64,000 nucleotides of DNA. It comes from Labilithrix sp. (GTDB lineage: Bacteria; Myxococcota_A; Polyangia; Polyangiales; Polyangiaceae). Each line of letters begins with the position of its first letter. Position 1 is the first letter of the stretch. Under the pieces are notes generated by a model. It was not told the DNA's origin. It saw nothing but the letters and a program-made list of their open reading frames with translations, and ran no database searches. This document shows, piece after piece, positions 34,086-44,516 of the stretch. The stretch spans positions 1 to 64,000 of the forward strand of contig JAHBWF010000015.1 in assembly GCA_019637105.1 (NCBI GenBank), written 5' to 3'. A program made the position numbers and the translations under genes.

Positions 34086-35270
34086 TCAGAGCTCCGCGGC
34101 CTTCTCGAAGTCGCCGCGGATCACCTGACGGACCTTCGTCGCCTCGGCCTTGGAGTCGGTGAGCACGCCGATCTCGCGGTTGTGCTCGAGCGCCGTCGCC
34201 GTCATGTTCTGCGAGCCGACGAACGTGATCGCCTCGTCGACGACGATCGCCTTGGCGTGCATGTCGGGGCTCTGGAGGCCGCGGACCGGCACGCCGTACT
34301 GCTTCAGCTTCGCGAGCGCCGTGGTCTGGCCCGGCGTGGTGATCGTCTGCGCGTCGACCACCACGCGGACGTCGACCTTCGCCTGGTGCGCCAGGACGAT
34401 CGCGTCGACGACCGTCGTGTCGCTGAGCGACTGCGCCTCGACGTCGAGCGACGTCTTGGCCGAGTCGATGAGCTGCTTGAGGTGCGAGCGCGCGGGGTGC
34501 AGCGTGTTCGCGCCCGCCGGCGAGATCACGAGCTTGCTGGGGAAGCTCACCGCCTTGTTCGTGAAGTCGGCCTGGAAGATCTTCTCGAGGTCGGCCACGT
34601 CGTCGGGGTCGGTGTCGGTCGCGATGTACTCGCGGTTCGTCGTGGGGCTCGTGAAGGTGAGGTTCATCGTCATGATGAACGCCTTCTCGGAGTCGACGAG
34701 GATCGTCTTCGCGTGCGTGAACGTGTAGCCGTTCGGCGCCCACTCCACCTCGACGCCGCGGTTCTTCAGCGTGTTGTAGGCCGCCTGGTTCTGGTTTTCC
34801 CCCGAGGGGAAGTTCCTGTTGAGCACGACCTTCACGTCCTTGCCGGCCTGCTTGAGATCGCCGAGGGCGCGGATGACGTCGTTGCTCGTCAGGAGGTACA
34901 TCGTCATGTGCACGCTCTTCTGCGCGCCGCGGATCGCGGCGAGGAGCGCGGCGCCGGCGTCGGTCGGCTGCACCTGGATCGTGACGCCGCTGCTCGTCGC
35001 GAGCGGGACGTCGTCCGGCTCGGGATCGCGACCGCCGTCGATCGGGGGCGCGTCCGGCTCGGCGCCGTCGGGGCCCGGCCCCGGGCCGCCCGAGGTCGAC
35101 GGCGCCACCGACGCGGGCGTGAGGTCCGCGGTGCTGCAGGCCGCCGCGAGCGCGAGGGCCAACGTGACCAGGAGCGGACGCGCGCCGCGAAGAAGAGGAG
35201 AGCCCCGCGAGCCCCCCACGGACCGAACCCGCGACCCGAACCACCAGCGTAGCGCCACGGCGGCTACCAT
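34086..35270 (-). CDS. Phospholipase D-like lipoprotein
   Basis: 394 residues from ATG 35270. Hydrophobic segment and lipobox LALAAAC, a Pro/Gly/Asp linker, then two PLD halves. Both HKD motifs are intact: THAKTILVDSEKAFIMTMN and DMHAKAIVVDEAITFVGSQN (His-x-Lys-x4-Asp), so the enzyme should be active on phosphodiesters, at the cell surface or in the periplasm. The start is uncertain because the signal segment lies far from the ATG; an ATG at 35336 would overlap the divergent gene start. Confidence 0.85.
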   Translation of the reverse strand: MVAAVALRWWFGSRVRSVGGSRGSPLLRGARPLLVTLALALAAACSTADLTPASVAPSTSGGPGPGPDGAEPDAPPIDGGRDPEPDDVPLATSSGVTIQVQPTDAGAALLAAIRGAQKSVHMTMYLLTSNDVIRALGDLKQAGKDVKVVLNRNFPSGENQNQAAYNTLKNRGVEVEWAPNGYTFTHAKTILVDSEKAFIMTMNLTFTSPTTNREYIATDTDPDDVADLEKIFQADFTNKAVSFPSKLVISPAGANTLHPARSHLKQLIDSAKTSLDVEAQSLSDTTVVDAIVLAHQAKVDVRVVVDAQTITTPGQTTALAKLKQYGVPVRGLQSPDMHAKAIVVDEAITFVGSQNMTATALEHNREIGVLTDSKAEATKVRQVIRGDFEKAAEL

Positions 35271-35334
35271 GGCCCAGAGAGGTCGCCCAGGCCACCCGTT
35301 TCTACGGCACTTCGACGTCTCCCCTCGCTCGGAC

Positions 35335-36118
35335 ATGCCTGTCGCTCACACCCAACACCACGTCGAAAAGCGCCTGTCGCCCCGCGAGCTCCGGGAGCCC
35401 GAGGCGGTGGCGCGCCTCCGCTCCGAGGCGGCGCTGCTCGCGCGGCTCTCGGGCCGCGGCGTCACCCCGCGCCTCGTCGCGAGCGGCGAGGACGCCCTCG
35501 GGCCGTGGCACCGCGTCGAGCGCGTCCTCGCGCCGACGCTGGCGGAGCGCTACGCCCGGGCGGAGGGCCCGCTCGAGACGTCGTGGATCGAGCGCGCCGT
35601 CCACGCGGCGTTCGCGGCGCTCGCGGCGCTCCACGAGGCGGCCGACGCGCGCGGGCCGCTGCGCGCGGTCCACGCCGATCTCAGCCCCGCGAACGTCGCC
35701 GTCGACGACGCGGCGGCGCGCGCCGTCCTCCTCGATCTCGACCTGGCCTGGTGGCGCGACGGCCCCGACTGGCGGGGAGGCGCCTTTCGCGGGACGATCG
35801 CGTACGTGGCCCCCGAGGTCGCGCGCGGCGAGCGGCCGACGCCGGCGAGCGATCTGTTCGCGCTCGCCGCCACGCTGCTGCACGGCGTGACCGGCGCGGC
35901 GCCTCGGGTCGGGACGAGCTTCGCGGCGCTCCTGGCTGCGGCCGCGGAGGCCCCGCTGCTCGACGAGGCCGCGCGCGGGCGTCTCGCGGCGAAAGGGCCC
36001 CGGCCACGCCGCGCTCGCGGCGTGCCTCGCCCACGATCCCCCGCGGCGACCGGCCTCCGCGCGGGAGGCGCTCGCGGGCGTCGCCGGCCCCGTCCCGCCC
36101 GCGCCGCCCGCCGGCTGA
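35335..36118 (+). CDS. Kinase-like protein, reading frame broken near 36001
   Basis: Ser/Thr kinase fold with degenerate features: beta-3 Lys in VEKRL but no Gly loop, catalytic loop HADLSPANV, DFG replaced by LDLDLA, activation-end APEVARG and helix SDLFALAATLLHGVTG. After GRLAAKG the open frame turns into an Arg/Pro-rich tail that would overlap the next gene, while the +1 frame from 36002 reads GHAALAACLAHDPPRRPASA, the expected C-lobe end, and stops at 36116-36118. One extra C in the run GGGCCCC (35995-36001) explains this. Either a sequence error or a real inactivating frameshift. Confidence 0.75.
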
Positions 36119-36152
36119 CCGGAGCGGCGAGGACCTGTGCTAGATCGGGTCC

Positions 36153-37346
<1,194 letters not shown>

Positions 37347-37412
37347 GGCCATCCGTCCAGAAATGTTACGCTGGTTCTTGTAGGCTCCTTTCTTCACCAC
37401 CGGAGAACTCCG

Positions 37413-38000
37413 ATGTTCCGACGCCACCACGCGATCGTCGCCACGCTCTGCCTCCCCACCATCGCTCTGCTCGGCTCAGGCTGCGGCGATGACGAGAAGG
37501 CCACCCCGCAGGTCATCTTCGACGGCCGGCTCGAGCGCGGCGCGGGCACCGACTGCCAGGACGTCGGCGGCCTCTTCACGATCGGCGAGTTCGGCGTCGC
37601 CGCGCTCGAGCAGGGGTCGAAGCCGATCAAGGACGGCGAGCCCTTCGATCAGGGCAACGTCGCGGTGAGCTGCTCGGTCACGTCCGCGGGCTCCGACGAG
37701 TTCGACGTCGTCGGCTCGGTCGCCCTCTCCGGCGCGACGGGCGGCTTCTTCCGCGTCGACGGCAAGTTCAAGGCGACGGGCGAGCAGACCGGCATCCACG
37801 CCATCTTCTCGAGCCGCAAGAGCGGCAACACCTACGAGCAGGTCGATCGCGCGTGCATCGTCCGCTACACGACGTCGTTCCAGGGCGTGGCGGCGGGGCG
37901 CGTCTGGGGCGAGATCACCTGCCCGAACGCGGAGAACTCCGGCGCGCAGACCTCGTGCGCCGCGATCGCGCAGTTCCGCTTCGAGAACTGCGCCCAGTAG
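37413..38000 (+). CDS. Lipoprotein, unknown function
   Basis: 195 residues. Lipobox LGSGC (Cys24) after a typical signal peptide, then a beta-rich domain with six Cys (TDCQD, VSCSV, RACIV, EITCP, TSCAA, ENCAQ), probably three disulphides. No family recognised. 66 bp after the PLP-enzyme gene. Confidence 0.78.
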   Translation: MFRRHHAIVATLCLPTIALLGSGCGDDEKATPQVIFDGRLERGAGTDCQDVGGLFTIGEFGVAALEQGSKPIKDGEPFDQGNVAVSCSVTSAGSDEFDVVGSVALSGATGGFFRVDGKFKATGEQTGIHAIFSSRKSGNTYEQVDRACIVRYTTSFQGVAAGRVWGEITCPNAENSGAQTSCAAIAQFRFENCAQ

Positions 38001-38030
38001 CGCGAGCGCGCCGCCACCACCGGCGCGCCG

Positions 38031-38528
38031 TCAGTTCTCGTCCTTGACGGGGCCCGGGCCTTCCATCGCCGCGAGCAGGCCCTCGACCTCGATCCTCGTC
38101 TCGAGCTCGGGGTTCGCGCGGAGGAACGCCTCGAGGTGCCGGCGCGCCGCGACGTTGTCGCCGCGCGCGAGGTACGCGAGGCCGAGCGCGTAGAGCGCGT
38201 CGCCGTCCGTCGGCGCCTGCTCGAGCGCGACGAGGCCCTCCGAGACGGCGTCGCGCGTCTCGCCGAGCTTGCGGAGCACGTGGACCAGCGCGACGCGGGC
38301 GCCGAGGTGCTCGGGGGCGAGCCGGAGGGACGCGCGGTACGCGTCGCGCGCGGGCTGGAGCTCGCCGACCTCGTAGAGCGCCTGGCCGAGGAAGAAGAAC
38401 GCGTACGGGTTCTCCGGGTCCTGGCGGATGACGTCGCGCAGCACCTCGAGCGCCTCCCGGAAGCGCTCCTCGTGAAGGAGCTCGGTCGCCTCTTCGACGG
38501 CTGCCCAGTGCGCGGCGTCGCGATCCAT
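38031..38528 (-). CDS. Small TPR protein
   Basis: 165 residues, no signal peptide, about four tetratricopeptide repeats (PYAFFFLGQALYEVGELQPA, LGARVALVHVLRKLGETRDA, DALYALGLAYLARGDNVAAR). Cytoplasmic adaptor of unknown partner. The ATG at 38528 overlaps, on the opposite strand, an ATG at 38527 within CCATGG, so the divergent gene probably starts further in. Confidence 0.8.
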   Translation of the reverse strand: MDRDAAHWAAVEEATELLHEERFREALEVLRDVIRQDPENPYAFFFLGQALYEVGELQPARDAYRASLRLAPEHLGARVALVHVLRKLGETRDAVSEGLVALEQAPTDGDALYALGLAYLARGDNVAARRHLEAFLRANPELETRIEVEGLLAAMEGPGPVKDEN

Positions 38529-38565
38529 GGCACCGCGAGCTAGCATGCCGCCCGGTCGACCGCCA

Positions 38566-40590
38566 ATGCCTCGGCTCTTCGCATCGATCACGGACCGCAG
38601 CCGCGGTGGATCGCTCGTCGCGGCCGCGCTCGCGGGCGCGGCCGGCGCGGCGTTCTGGATCCCCGCGCGGGACGCCGGTCGCGGCTGGTTCCCGGCGCCG
38701 CTCGACGACGTCTACATCCACTTCGACTTCGCGCGCTCGCTCGCGCAGGGGCACCCGTTCGAGTGGATCCCGGGCCAGGGCTACTCGTCGGGCGAGACGT
38801 CGCCGCTCTACGCGGTGGTGCTGGCGGCCGGCTGGCTGGTCGGCTTCCGCGGCCGCGCGCTGGGGCTCTGGGCGGCGATCGTCGCGGTGGCCTCCGTCGC
38901 CTCGCTCCTCGGGGCGGTGCGGCGGCTCGTGCGGCCGTGCCCGGCGTGGCTCGCGTGGGCGCTCGCGCTCCTCCCGCTCTCGCTCGGCGTCGTCGACTGG
39001 GCGCTCTTCAGCGGGATGGAGGTCGCGCTCTTCGCGGCCGCGCTCGGCCGCGCGCTCGTCGCGCTCGAAGAGGCGGGCGGACGCCGCGGCGAGACGCGCG
39101 AGAGGAGGCAGTGGCGGCTCGGCGCCTGGGGGGCCGCGCTCGTCCTCCTTCGCCCGGAGGCCGCCGTCGTCGTCGCCGTCCTCGCGATCGCCGCGGCGCG
39201 CGCGGCCGGGCGGAGATCGGGCCTCGCGGCCGCCCTCCGCGTGGCGCTCCCCGGAGCGCTCGCGACGCTGGCCGTGGCGGGCTCCAACCTCGCCGCGACG
39301 GGCGACGCGCGCTCGGCCGGCGCGCAGCTCAAGCTGCTCTCGTCGAACCCGTACCTGTCGGACGTCGACCGCGCGCGCGTGTTCGCCGAGAACCTCGTCA
39401 CGTTCTGGGTGAAGGTCGTGCGGGGCGAGCTCGCCGTCACGCCGGCGCTCGGGGCGGCGCTGCCCGCGCTCGCGCTCCTGGGCCTCGCGCGCCGCGAGCA
39501 CCGCGCGATCGCGGGCGCGTGCGTCGCGTCGGCGATCGGCTGGACGCTGCTCGTCTCGTGGAACGGGAACGCGCCGCACCACAACTTCCGCTACTACGCC
39601 CCGGGCCTCGTCCTCGTCGCGATCGCGGCCGCGCTCGGCGTCTCCGCGATCGCGCGCGCCCGGCGCGGCGCCCCCGTCGCGGCCGCGGTCGGCCTCTTCG
39701 TCATCGCGATCGGCGCCGCGAAGGTCCCGGGGCAGGTCCGCCACTTCCGCGCGGCGAGCGCGAACATCCGCGATCAGCACGTCGAGGTCGGCGAGCGCGT
39801 CGCGCGCCTGCCCGAAGGCGCGCGCGTGCTCCTCGGCGACGCCGGCGCGATCCCGTACGTGTCGGGCCGCGCGGCGGTGGACGCGCTCGGGCTCGGCGGC
39901 TACCGGCGCGTCCCGTTCGCGCGCGCCGCGGTGCACGGCGAGGCCGCGACGATCGAGCTGATCGAGCGCCTCGATCCGGCCGACCGGCCGACGCACCTCG
40001 CGCTCTACCCGAACTGGTTCGGCGCGCTCACGTCGCGGTTCGGCACGGAGATCGATCGCGTCACCATCGAGGACAACGTCATCTGCGGCGGTCCTACGAA
40101 GGCGATCTACCGGGCCGACTGGAGCGCGCTCGACGCGCCGCGCGCCGGCGCGCGCGCGACGGCGGCCTTGGTCGACGAGATCGACGTCGGCGACGTCGTC
40201 GACGAGGCCGAACACGGCTACGCGCCTCCCCTCCCCCACGGCGGCTGGACGACGCTCGACGTGCTCTCCGACGCGGCCGGCGTGCGGCGCTTCGACGGCG
40301 GGCGCACGATCCCCGACGGCGAGCGCGAGTCGTTCGTCGTCAAGCGCGGGGCGAGCGGCCCGCTCGTCGTCCGCGTCCGCGTCGACGGCGGCGCGCGGGG
40401 TGTCGTCGTCCGGACGGCGCGCGCGACGACGGAGCTCGTCCTCGAGCCGCCGCGCGACGGCGCCTGGCGCGCCGGGACGGCGACGATCGACGGCGTCGCC
40501 GCGGGCGAGCGCGTCACGCTCGAGGCGCGCGGCGGCGGGTACCGCGACTACCACGTCTGGATCGAGCGCGCGGACGCCGTCGCGCGCTGA
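38566..40590 (+). CDS. Polytopic membrane glycosyltransferase, GT39/ArnT-like
   Basis: 674 residues from ATG 38566 (38527 and 38545 also in frame). About ten TM helices to residue 400, beginning LVAAALAGAAGAAFWIP; the first periplasmic loop has the Asp pair and Tyr of the family (PLDDVYIHFDFARSLAQGHP, GETSPLYAVVLAAGW), as in lipid-linked-sugar mannosyl/arabinosyl transferases. A large C-terminal soluble domain is predicted outside the cytoplasm. Donor and acceptor unknown. Convergent with the thioesterase gene. Confidence 0.8.
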   Translation: MPRLFASITDRSRGGSLVAAALAGAAGAAFWIPARDAGRGWFPAPLDDVYIHFDFARSLAQGHPFEWIPGQGYSSGETSPLYAVVLAAGWLVGFRGRALGLWAAIVAVASVASLLGAVRRLVRPCPAWLAWALALLPLSLGVVDWALFSGMEVALFAAALGRALVALEEAGGRRGETRERRQWRLGAWGAALVLLRPEAAVVVAVLAIAAARAAGRRSGLAAALRVALPGALATLAVAGSNLAATGDARSAGAQLKLLSSNPYLSDVDRARVFAENLVTFWVKVVRGELAVTPALGAALPALALLGLARREHRAIAGACVASAIGWTLLVSWNGNAPHHNFRYYAPGLVLVAIAAALGVSAIARARRGAPVAAAVGLFVIAIGAAKVPGQVRHFRAASANIRDQHVEVGERVARLPEGARVLLGDAGAIPYVSGRAAVDALGLGGYRRVPFARAAVHGEAATIELIERLDPADRPTHLALYPNWFGALTSRFGTEIDRVTIEDNVICGGPTKAIYRADWSALDAPRAGARATAALVDEIDVGDVVDEAEHGYAPPLPHGGWTTLDVLSDAAGVRRFDGGRTIPDGERESFVVKRGASGPLVVRVRVDGGARGVVVRTARATTELVLEPPRDGAWRAGTATIDGVAAGERVTLEARGGGYRDYHVWIERADAVAR

Positions 40591-40616
40591 CGCGATGGCG
40601 CGGCCTCGGCGCGCGA

Positions 40617-41105
40617 TCAGCTCGGCTCGTCGGCCCCCTCGCCGGGCGGGGCCGCGCCTTCGCCGCCGGGGCCGTTCAGCTCGAACGCGCGGCGGACGGC
40701 GTCCGGGATCCGGACCGGCCGGCCGCGCGCGAGCTCGACGTAGCCCCACGTCGTCCGCGCGCGCGCGACGATCGCCCCGTCCTGGTTCTCGATCTCCGTC
40801 GCGCGCACGCATTTCACGCCGGTCGCGCTGTCGATCCACGTACGCACCTCGAGGCGGTCGGTGCGTAGGACCGGACGCAGGTAGTCGATCTCGTGGCGCC
40901 GGACGAAGAAGACGCCTCCGAGCCTGCGGTAGGCCGCGAAGTCGAGCCCGACCGCCGTCGAGTGCGCGATCGCCACGTCCTGGATCCATCGCACGTACGC
41001 GATATTGCTGACGTGGCCGAGCTCGTCGATGTCGGCGTCGGCGACGTCGACGGTGATCGCGTAGGTCGAGAAGGGACGGGGTGGGCTCACGGGGAGGACG
41101 GACAT
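40617..41105 (-). CDS. Hotdog-fold acyl-CoA thioesterase (YbgC/FcbC type)
   Basis: 162 residues. 4-hydroxybenzoyl-CoA-thioesterase-like: DIDELGHVSNIAYVRWIQDV places the catalytic Asp in the expected helix-facing position, with the VFFVRRHEIDYLRPVLRTDR strand typical of the family. Cytoplasmic; substrate unknown. ATG 41105 was chosen because the hotdog fold starts soon after; ATG 41201 would overlap the divergent lipase gene. Confidence 0.86.
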   Translation of the reverse strand: MSVLPVSPPRPFSTYAITVDVADADIDELGHVSNIAYVRWIQDVAIAHSTAVGLDFAAYRRLGGVFFVRRHEIDYLRPVLRTDRLEVRTWIDSATGVKCVRATEIENQDGAIVARARTTWGYVELARGRPVRIPDAVRRAFELNGPGGEGAAPPGEGADEPS

Positions 41106-41127
41106 CGAGCGATCGAGCTTTAGCAGA

Positions 41128-41946
41128 ATGCTGGACGCGCTCGCACGGATCGTGCTTCTTGGAAGACACAAGGACGTCACCATGCCGCCGCTCGACGACA
41201 TGCCGCCCTTCCTTGGCCCTTCTCCGACCGACGCCGGACTGCGCGCGTCGCTCAGGGCTCAAGTGACGGAGACGCTCTCCACGCTCCGCGAGGTCGTGCT
41301 CATGCCGCGCGACCTCGTCCCGGTGGTGCCGCGCGAGCTCGAGCACGAGGACGACGTCGTGGTGCTCGTGCACGGCTTCTTCGCGAGCGCGGGCGTGTGG
41401 CGCCCGATGAAGCGCACGCTGGTCGAGAAGACCGGCGCGAAGGTCGCGAGCTTCACGCACGCGCCCGGCGTCGGCATCGACCGCATCGCGCGGAGCCTCG
41501 CGAAGATCGTCGAGCGCGTCCCCGCGGGCTGCCGCGTTCACCTCGTCGGCCACAGCCTCGGCGGGCTCGTGGTCCGCTGGTACGTGCAAGAGCTCGGCGG
41601 CCACGCGCGCGTCACCCAGACGATCTCGCTCGGCTCGCCGTTCGGCGGGACCGCGCGCGCCCACCCGTTCCCGTTCCTCGTCGGGCGCGAGCTCGGGCGC
41701 ACGAGCCCGCTCCTCGCCCGCCTGCGCGCGCGCGCGCACGAGCACGATGTGCCCCACACGTCCGTCGTCGGCGAGGGCGACCTCGTCGTGGTGCCGGCCG
41801 AGAGCGCCGTGTTCCCGCGCGGCGACGTCGTCGTGCTCCCGCGCTGCGGGCACAACACCCTCCTGTTCCACGACGACTCGATCGCGCGCGTCGTCGAGCG
41901 CGTCCGTCTCGTCCAGGCCGACGCGCGCCGCCAGCGGCTCGGCTGA
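41128..41946 (+). CDS. Alpha/beta-hydrolase, triacylglycerol lipase/PGAP1-like
   Basis: 272 residues. Oxyanion region VVVLVHGFFASAGVW, nucleophile elbow GHSLGG, acid in VVGEGDLVV, and catalytic His in CGHNTLL, so the triad is complete. Resembles bacterial lipases/esterases that cleave long-chain esters. No clear signal peptide. Starts 22 bp from the divergent thioesterase gene. Confidence 0.88.
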   Translation: MLDALARIVLLGRHKDVTMPPLDDMPPFLGPSPTDAGLRASLRAQVTETLSTLREVVLMPRDLVPVVPRELEHEDDVVVLVHGFFASAGVWRPMKRTLVEKTGAKVASFTHAPGVGIDRIARSLAKIVERVPAGCRVHLVGHSLGGLVVRWYVQELGGHARVTQTISLGSPFGGTARAHPFPFLVGRELGRTSPLLARLRARAHEHDVPHTSVVGEGDLVVVPAESAVFPRGDVVVLPRCGHNTLLFHDDSIARVVERVRLVQADARRQRLG

Positions 41947-41953
41947 GGCCGCG

Positions 41954-42709
41954 CTACTTGCTCGCGACCTCGGGCAGGTCGAGCACCCGAGCGTAGGCGG
42001 CGTCGCGCTTCGGCTGCGTCCGATCGGCGAGCCTGCGCTCGCGCCACGTCACCCCCGGCGGAGAGCCGTCGAGCCAATGGAAGCTCTGCTCGCGGACGTC
42101 GAGGTGGATGTACTGCGTCTTCGGGTGCGTGTAGATCCCGACGCCCGCGCGCGGGAAGCTGCGCGCGTAGGCGGCCAGCGCCGCCGCGCGGACGCCGACG
42201 AGCTGGAAGTCGAGCGCGTCGCCGGTGCCGTGCTTGCCGTGCGCGCCCTTCCGCGTCGCGCTCACGAGCACCATCGGCGCGCCCTTGAAGTGGTACGCGG
42301 CCCGAAACGCGAGCTGCACGAGCCGCGCGTCGAGCGGCTCGGCGATCTCCTGGCTCGACGGGTCCGGAGCGCTCGCCGCGACGCGCATGAACGCGCAGAG
42401 CGCGTCGCGATCGATCGTGCCGTCGTCGGCGTAGAGGCGGATCTTGGCCTGCGCGTTCGTGTTGCGGTTCTTCACGGAGATCGCCGGCAGCGCCGACGCC
42501 CAGGCGACCTTCGGCGGCGCCGGCGGCTTCGGCGGACGCGCGAGCGGGCGCGCCGGTCCGCGCGCGGCGACGCGCGGCTCGCGGAGGCCGACGCGCGCGG
42601 CGGCGCCGGGCGACGCGTCGCCGGTGCCGGACGCCAGGATCGCCGCCAAGACGATCCCTGCGTCTCGGGCGTGGACGCCCCAGCGAAGACGTGGCCGCGC
42701 GGCGTGCAT
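41954..42709 (-). CDS. Exported M15/DUF882-like peptidase (YcbK type)
   Basis: 251 residues from ATG 42709. Signal segment about 10-35, an Arg/Pro-rich linker, then a zinc-peptidase-like domain with GKHGTGDALDF (His-x6-Asp) and IHLDVREQSFHW (His), matching the D-Ala-D-Ala carboxypeptidase/YcbK metal set. Predicted role in peptidoglycan in the periplasm. Convergent with the lipase gene, divergent from the next gene. Confidence 0.83.
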   Translation of the reverse strand: MHAARPRLRWGVHARDAGIVLAAILASGTGDASPGAAARVGLREPRVAARGPARPLARPPKPPAPPKVAWASALPAISVKNRNTNAQAKIRLYADDGTIDRDALCAFMRVAASAPDPSSQEIAEPLDARLVQLAFRAAYHFKGAPMVLVSATRKGAHGKHGTGDALDFQLVGVRAAALAAYARSFPRAGVGIYTHPKTQYIHLDVREQSFHWLDGSPPGVTWRERRLADRTQPKRDAAYARVLDLPEVASK

Positions 42710-42768
42710 CGCGCACAAACCTAGCACCTTGCGGAAAGGCGCCCAGCGCGGTACCTCCAGCAGCCGAC

Positions 42769-43437
42769 ATGCTCGCGCCGACGCCCATCCACGCCCACAT
42801 CGGCGTGAGCCTCCGCCCCCGCCGCTGGGGACCGCGCACGTGCTCCGCGATCGCGCTCGGCGCCGTATGCATGATGCATGCGAACGGCGCCTCGGCGGAC
42901 GTGTCCTCGTGGCTCTCCGCGGGCGGCGGCTACGGGCTGAAGCGCAACGAGAGCACCGGCAGCTACGCCGACGCCGCGAGCGCCAGCTTCACGCTCGGCG
43001 TCGGCAGCGATCCGACGAAGAGCTTCGTCGTCGGCGGGGTCCTCCGCAGCACCACGTACTTCTCGCTGGGCACGGACCTCGGGCTCTCGGCGCGCTTCGC
43101 GACCGGGGGCTTCGCGCGTGGACAGTGGGGGCTCGCGCTCGACGCCGGGCCCATGTGGCGCTCGTTCGGCCGCGGGGAGTACGGCCGGTGGCCGATCTCG
43201 GCGATGGCGATCGGCGGCGCGCCGTGGGGCCTGCAGCTCGCCGTCGGCGGCGAGCTCTTCCGCGTCGCCGGCGACGACGCCCAGGCGCGCGGGGTCGTCG
43301 CGCTCCTCGAGATCGACTTCTTGCGCCTCACCGTCACGCGCCAGGGCGCGACGGATCGCTACTGGGAGAACCCCTCACCCGCCGGCGGGAGGAGCCCGAG
43401 CGCCCGCTCGCGCCCGCTCGCCGGCCTCCTCTGGTAG
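42769..43437 (+). CDS. Exported beta-rich protein, unknown function
   Basis: 222 residues from ATG 42769 (42691 also in frame but overlaps the divergent gene). Signal segment about 20-45, then repeated aromatic/Gly strands (SWLSAGGGYGLKRNE, WGLALDAGPMWRSFGRGEYG) typical of small barrels or autotransporter-like proteins, and a basic tail. No family recognised. Confidence 0.68.
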   Translation: MLAPTPIHAHIGVSLRPRRWGPRTCSAIALGAVCMMHANGASADVSSWLSAGGGYGLKRNESTGSYADAASASFTLGVGSDPTKSFVVGGVLRSTTYFSLGTDLGLSARFATGGFARGQWGLALDAGPMWRSFGRGEYGRWPISAMAIGGAPWGLQLAVGGELFRVAGDDAQARGVVALLEIDFLRLTVTRQGATDRYWENPSPAGGRSPSARSRPLAGLLW

Positions 43438-43487
43438 AGGTCGCGCCCCGCCGATCGGCGTGAGCGGCCCGAGGAGCCCGACGGCGC

Positions 43488-44510
43488 ATGGGAGGACAGC
43501 TCTCTCTGTTCGGCGGCGACGGCGACGGCCCGTCGAGGCGGAGCGGCCTCGTCGAGCCGCACGTGACCGACGAGGACCGAGCGCTCGCCGCGCGGCTCCC
43601 GCGCTTCGTCCGCTTCGGCACGAGCAGCTGGTCGTTCCCGGGCTGGGCCGGCATCGTCTGGAAGGGCAAGCCGACCGAGAGCGCGCTCGTGGAGGGCGGC
43701 CTCGAGGCGTACGCGCAGCATCCGCTCCTCCGCGCGGTCAGCCTCGATCGGAGCTACTACGGCCCCCTCGGCGACGCGGACCTCGCCGGCTACGGGGCCC
43801 AGCTCGGCGTCGCGCGCGAGAAGGCGCCCGAGCTCCCGCGCTTCCGCGTGCTCTCGAAGGTCTGGGACGAGATCACGACCGCGGTCTTCCCCCGGCATCC
43901 GCGCTACGGGGCCCGCGCGGGCATGAAGAACCCGCATTTCTTCGACGCCGCGCGCTTCGAGACCGAGGTGCTCGCTCCCTACCGCCGCTCGTTCGCCGGC
44001 GACGCCGGGCCGTTCGTCTTCGAGCTGACGCCGATGCCCCCCGGCGCGCTCGACGCGCGCGCGCTCGTCGCCCGCGTCGACGACTTCGTCTCCCGCCTCC
44101 CCTCCGGGCACCGCTACGCGTTCGAGCTCCGCAACGCCGAGCTGTTCGGCGCGCGCTGGGTCGACATGCTGCAGGCGAACGGCGCCGCGCACGTGTTCAC
44201 CTACTGGACGGCGATGCCGCCGCTCCGCGAGCAGCTCCGCGCCCGGGCCCTGACGGCGCCGTTCACGGTCGTGCGCCTCACGATGCCGCCGTACACGCGC
44301 TACGCGACGCGGAGGGCGGAGTTCGCGCCGTTCGACCGGTTGCGCGAGCCGCAGCCCGAGATGCGCGACGACGTCGTCGACATCCTGCGCGCCGCCGCCG
44401 AGGCGGGCTGCGAGGAGGGCTTCGTCCTCGTGAACAACAAGACCGAGGGCTCGGCCCCGCTCACCGTGCGCGCGCTGGCGGAGAAGACCGCGAGCGCCTT
44501 CGCGCGTTGA
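43488..44510 (+). CDS. DUF72 (YecE) family protein
   Basis: 340 residues. TIM-barrel-like DUF72: FGTSSWSFPGWAGIVWKGKP near the N-terminus, the family Arg/Phe pattern FRVLSKVWDEIT, FVFELTPMPPG and FELRNAELFGARW, and a C-terminal VLVNNKTEGSAPLT. Function unknown; some family members are suspected hydrolases. Stops 6 bp from the convergent mlaD-like gene. Confidence 0.88.
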   Translation: MGGQLSLFGGDGDGPSRRSGLVEPHVTDEDRALAARLPRFVRFGTSSWSFPGWAGIVWKGKPTESALVEGGLEAYAQHPLLRAVSLDRSYYGPLGDADLAGYGAQLGVAREKAPELPRFRVLSKVWDEITTAVFPRHPRYGARAGMKNPHFFDAARFETEVLAPYRRSFAGDAGPFVFELTPMPPGALDARALVARVDDFVSRLPSGHRYAFELRNAELFGARWVDMLQANGAAHVFTYWTAMPPLREQLRARALTAPFTVVRLTMPPYTRYATRRAEFAPFDRLREPQPEMRDDVVDILRAAAEAGCEEGFVLVNNKTEGSAPLTVRALAEKTASAFAR

Positions 44511-44516
44511 CGCGCG

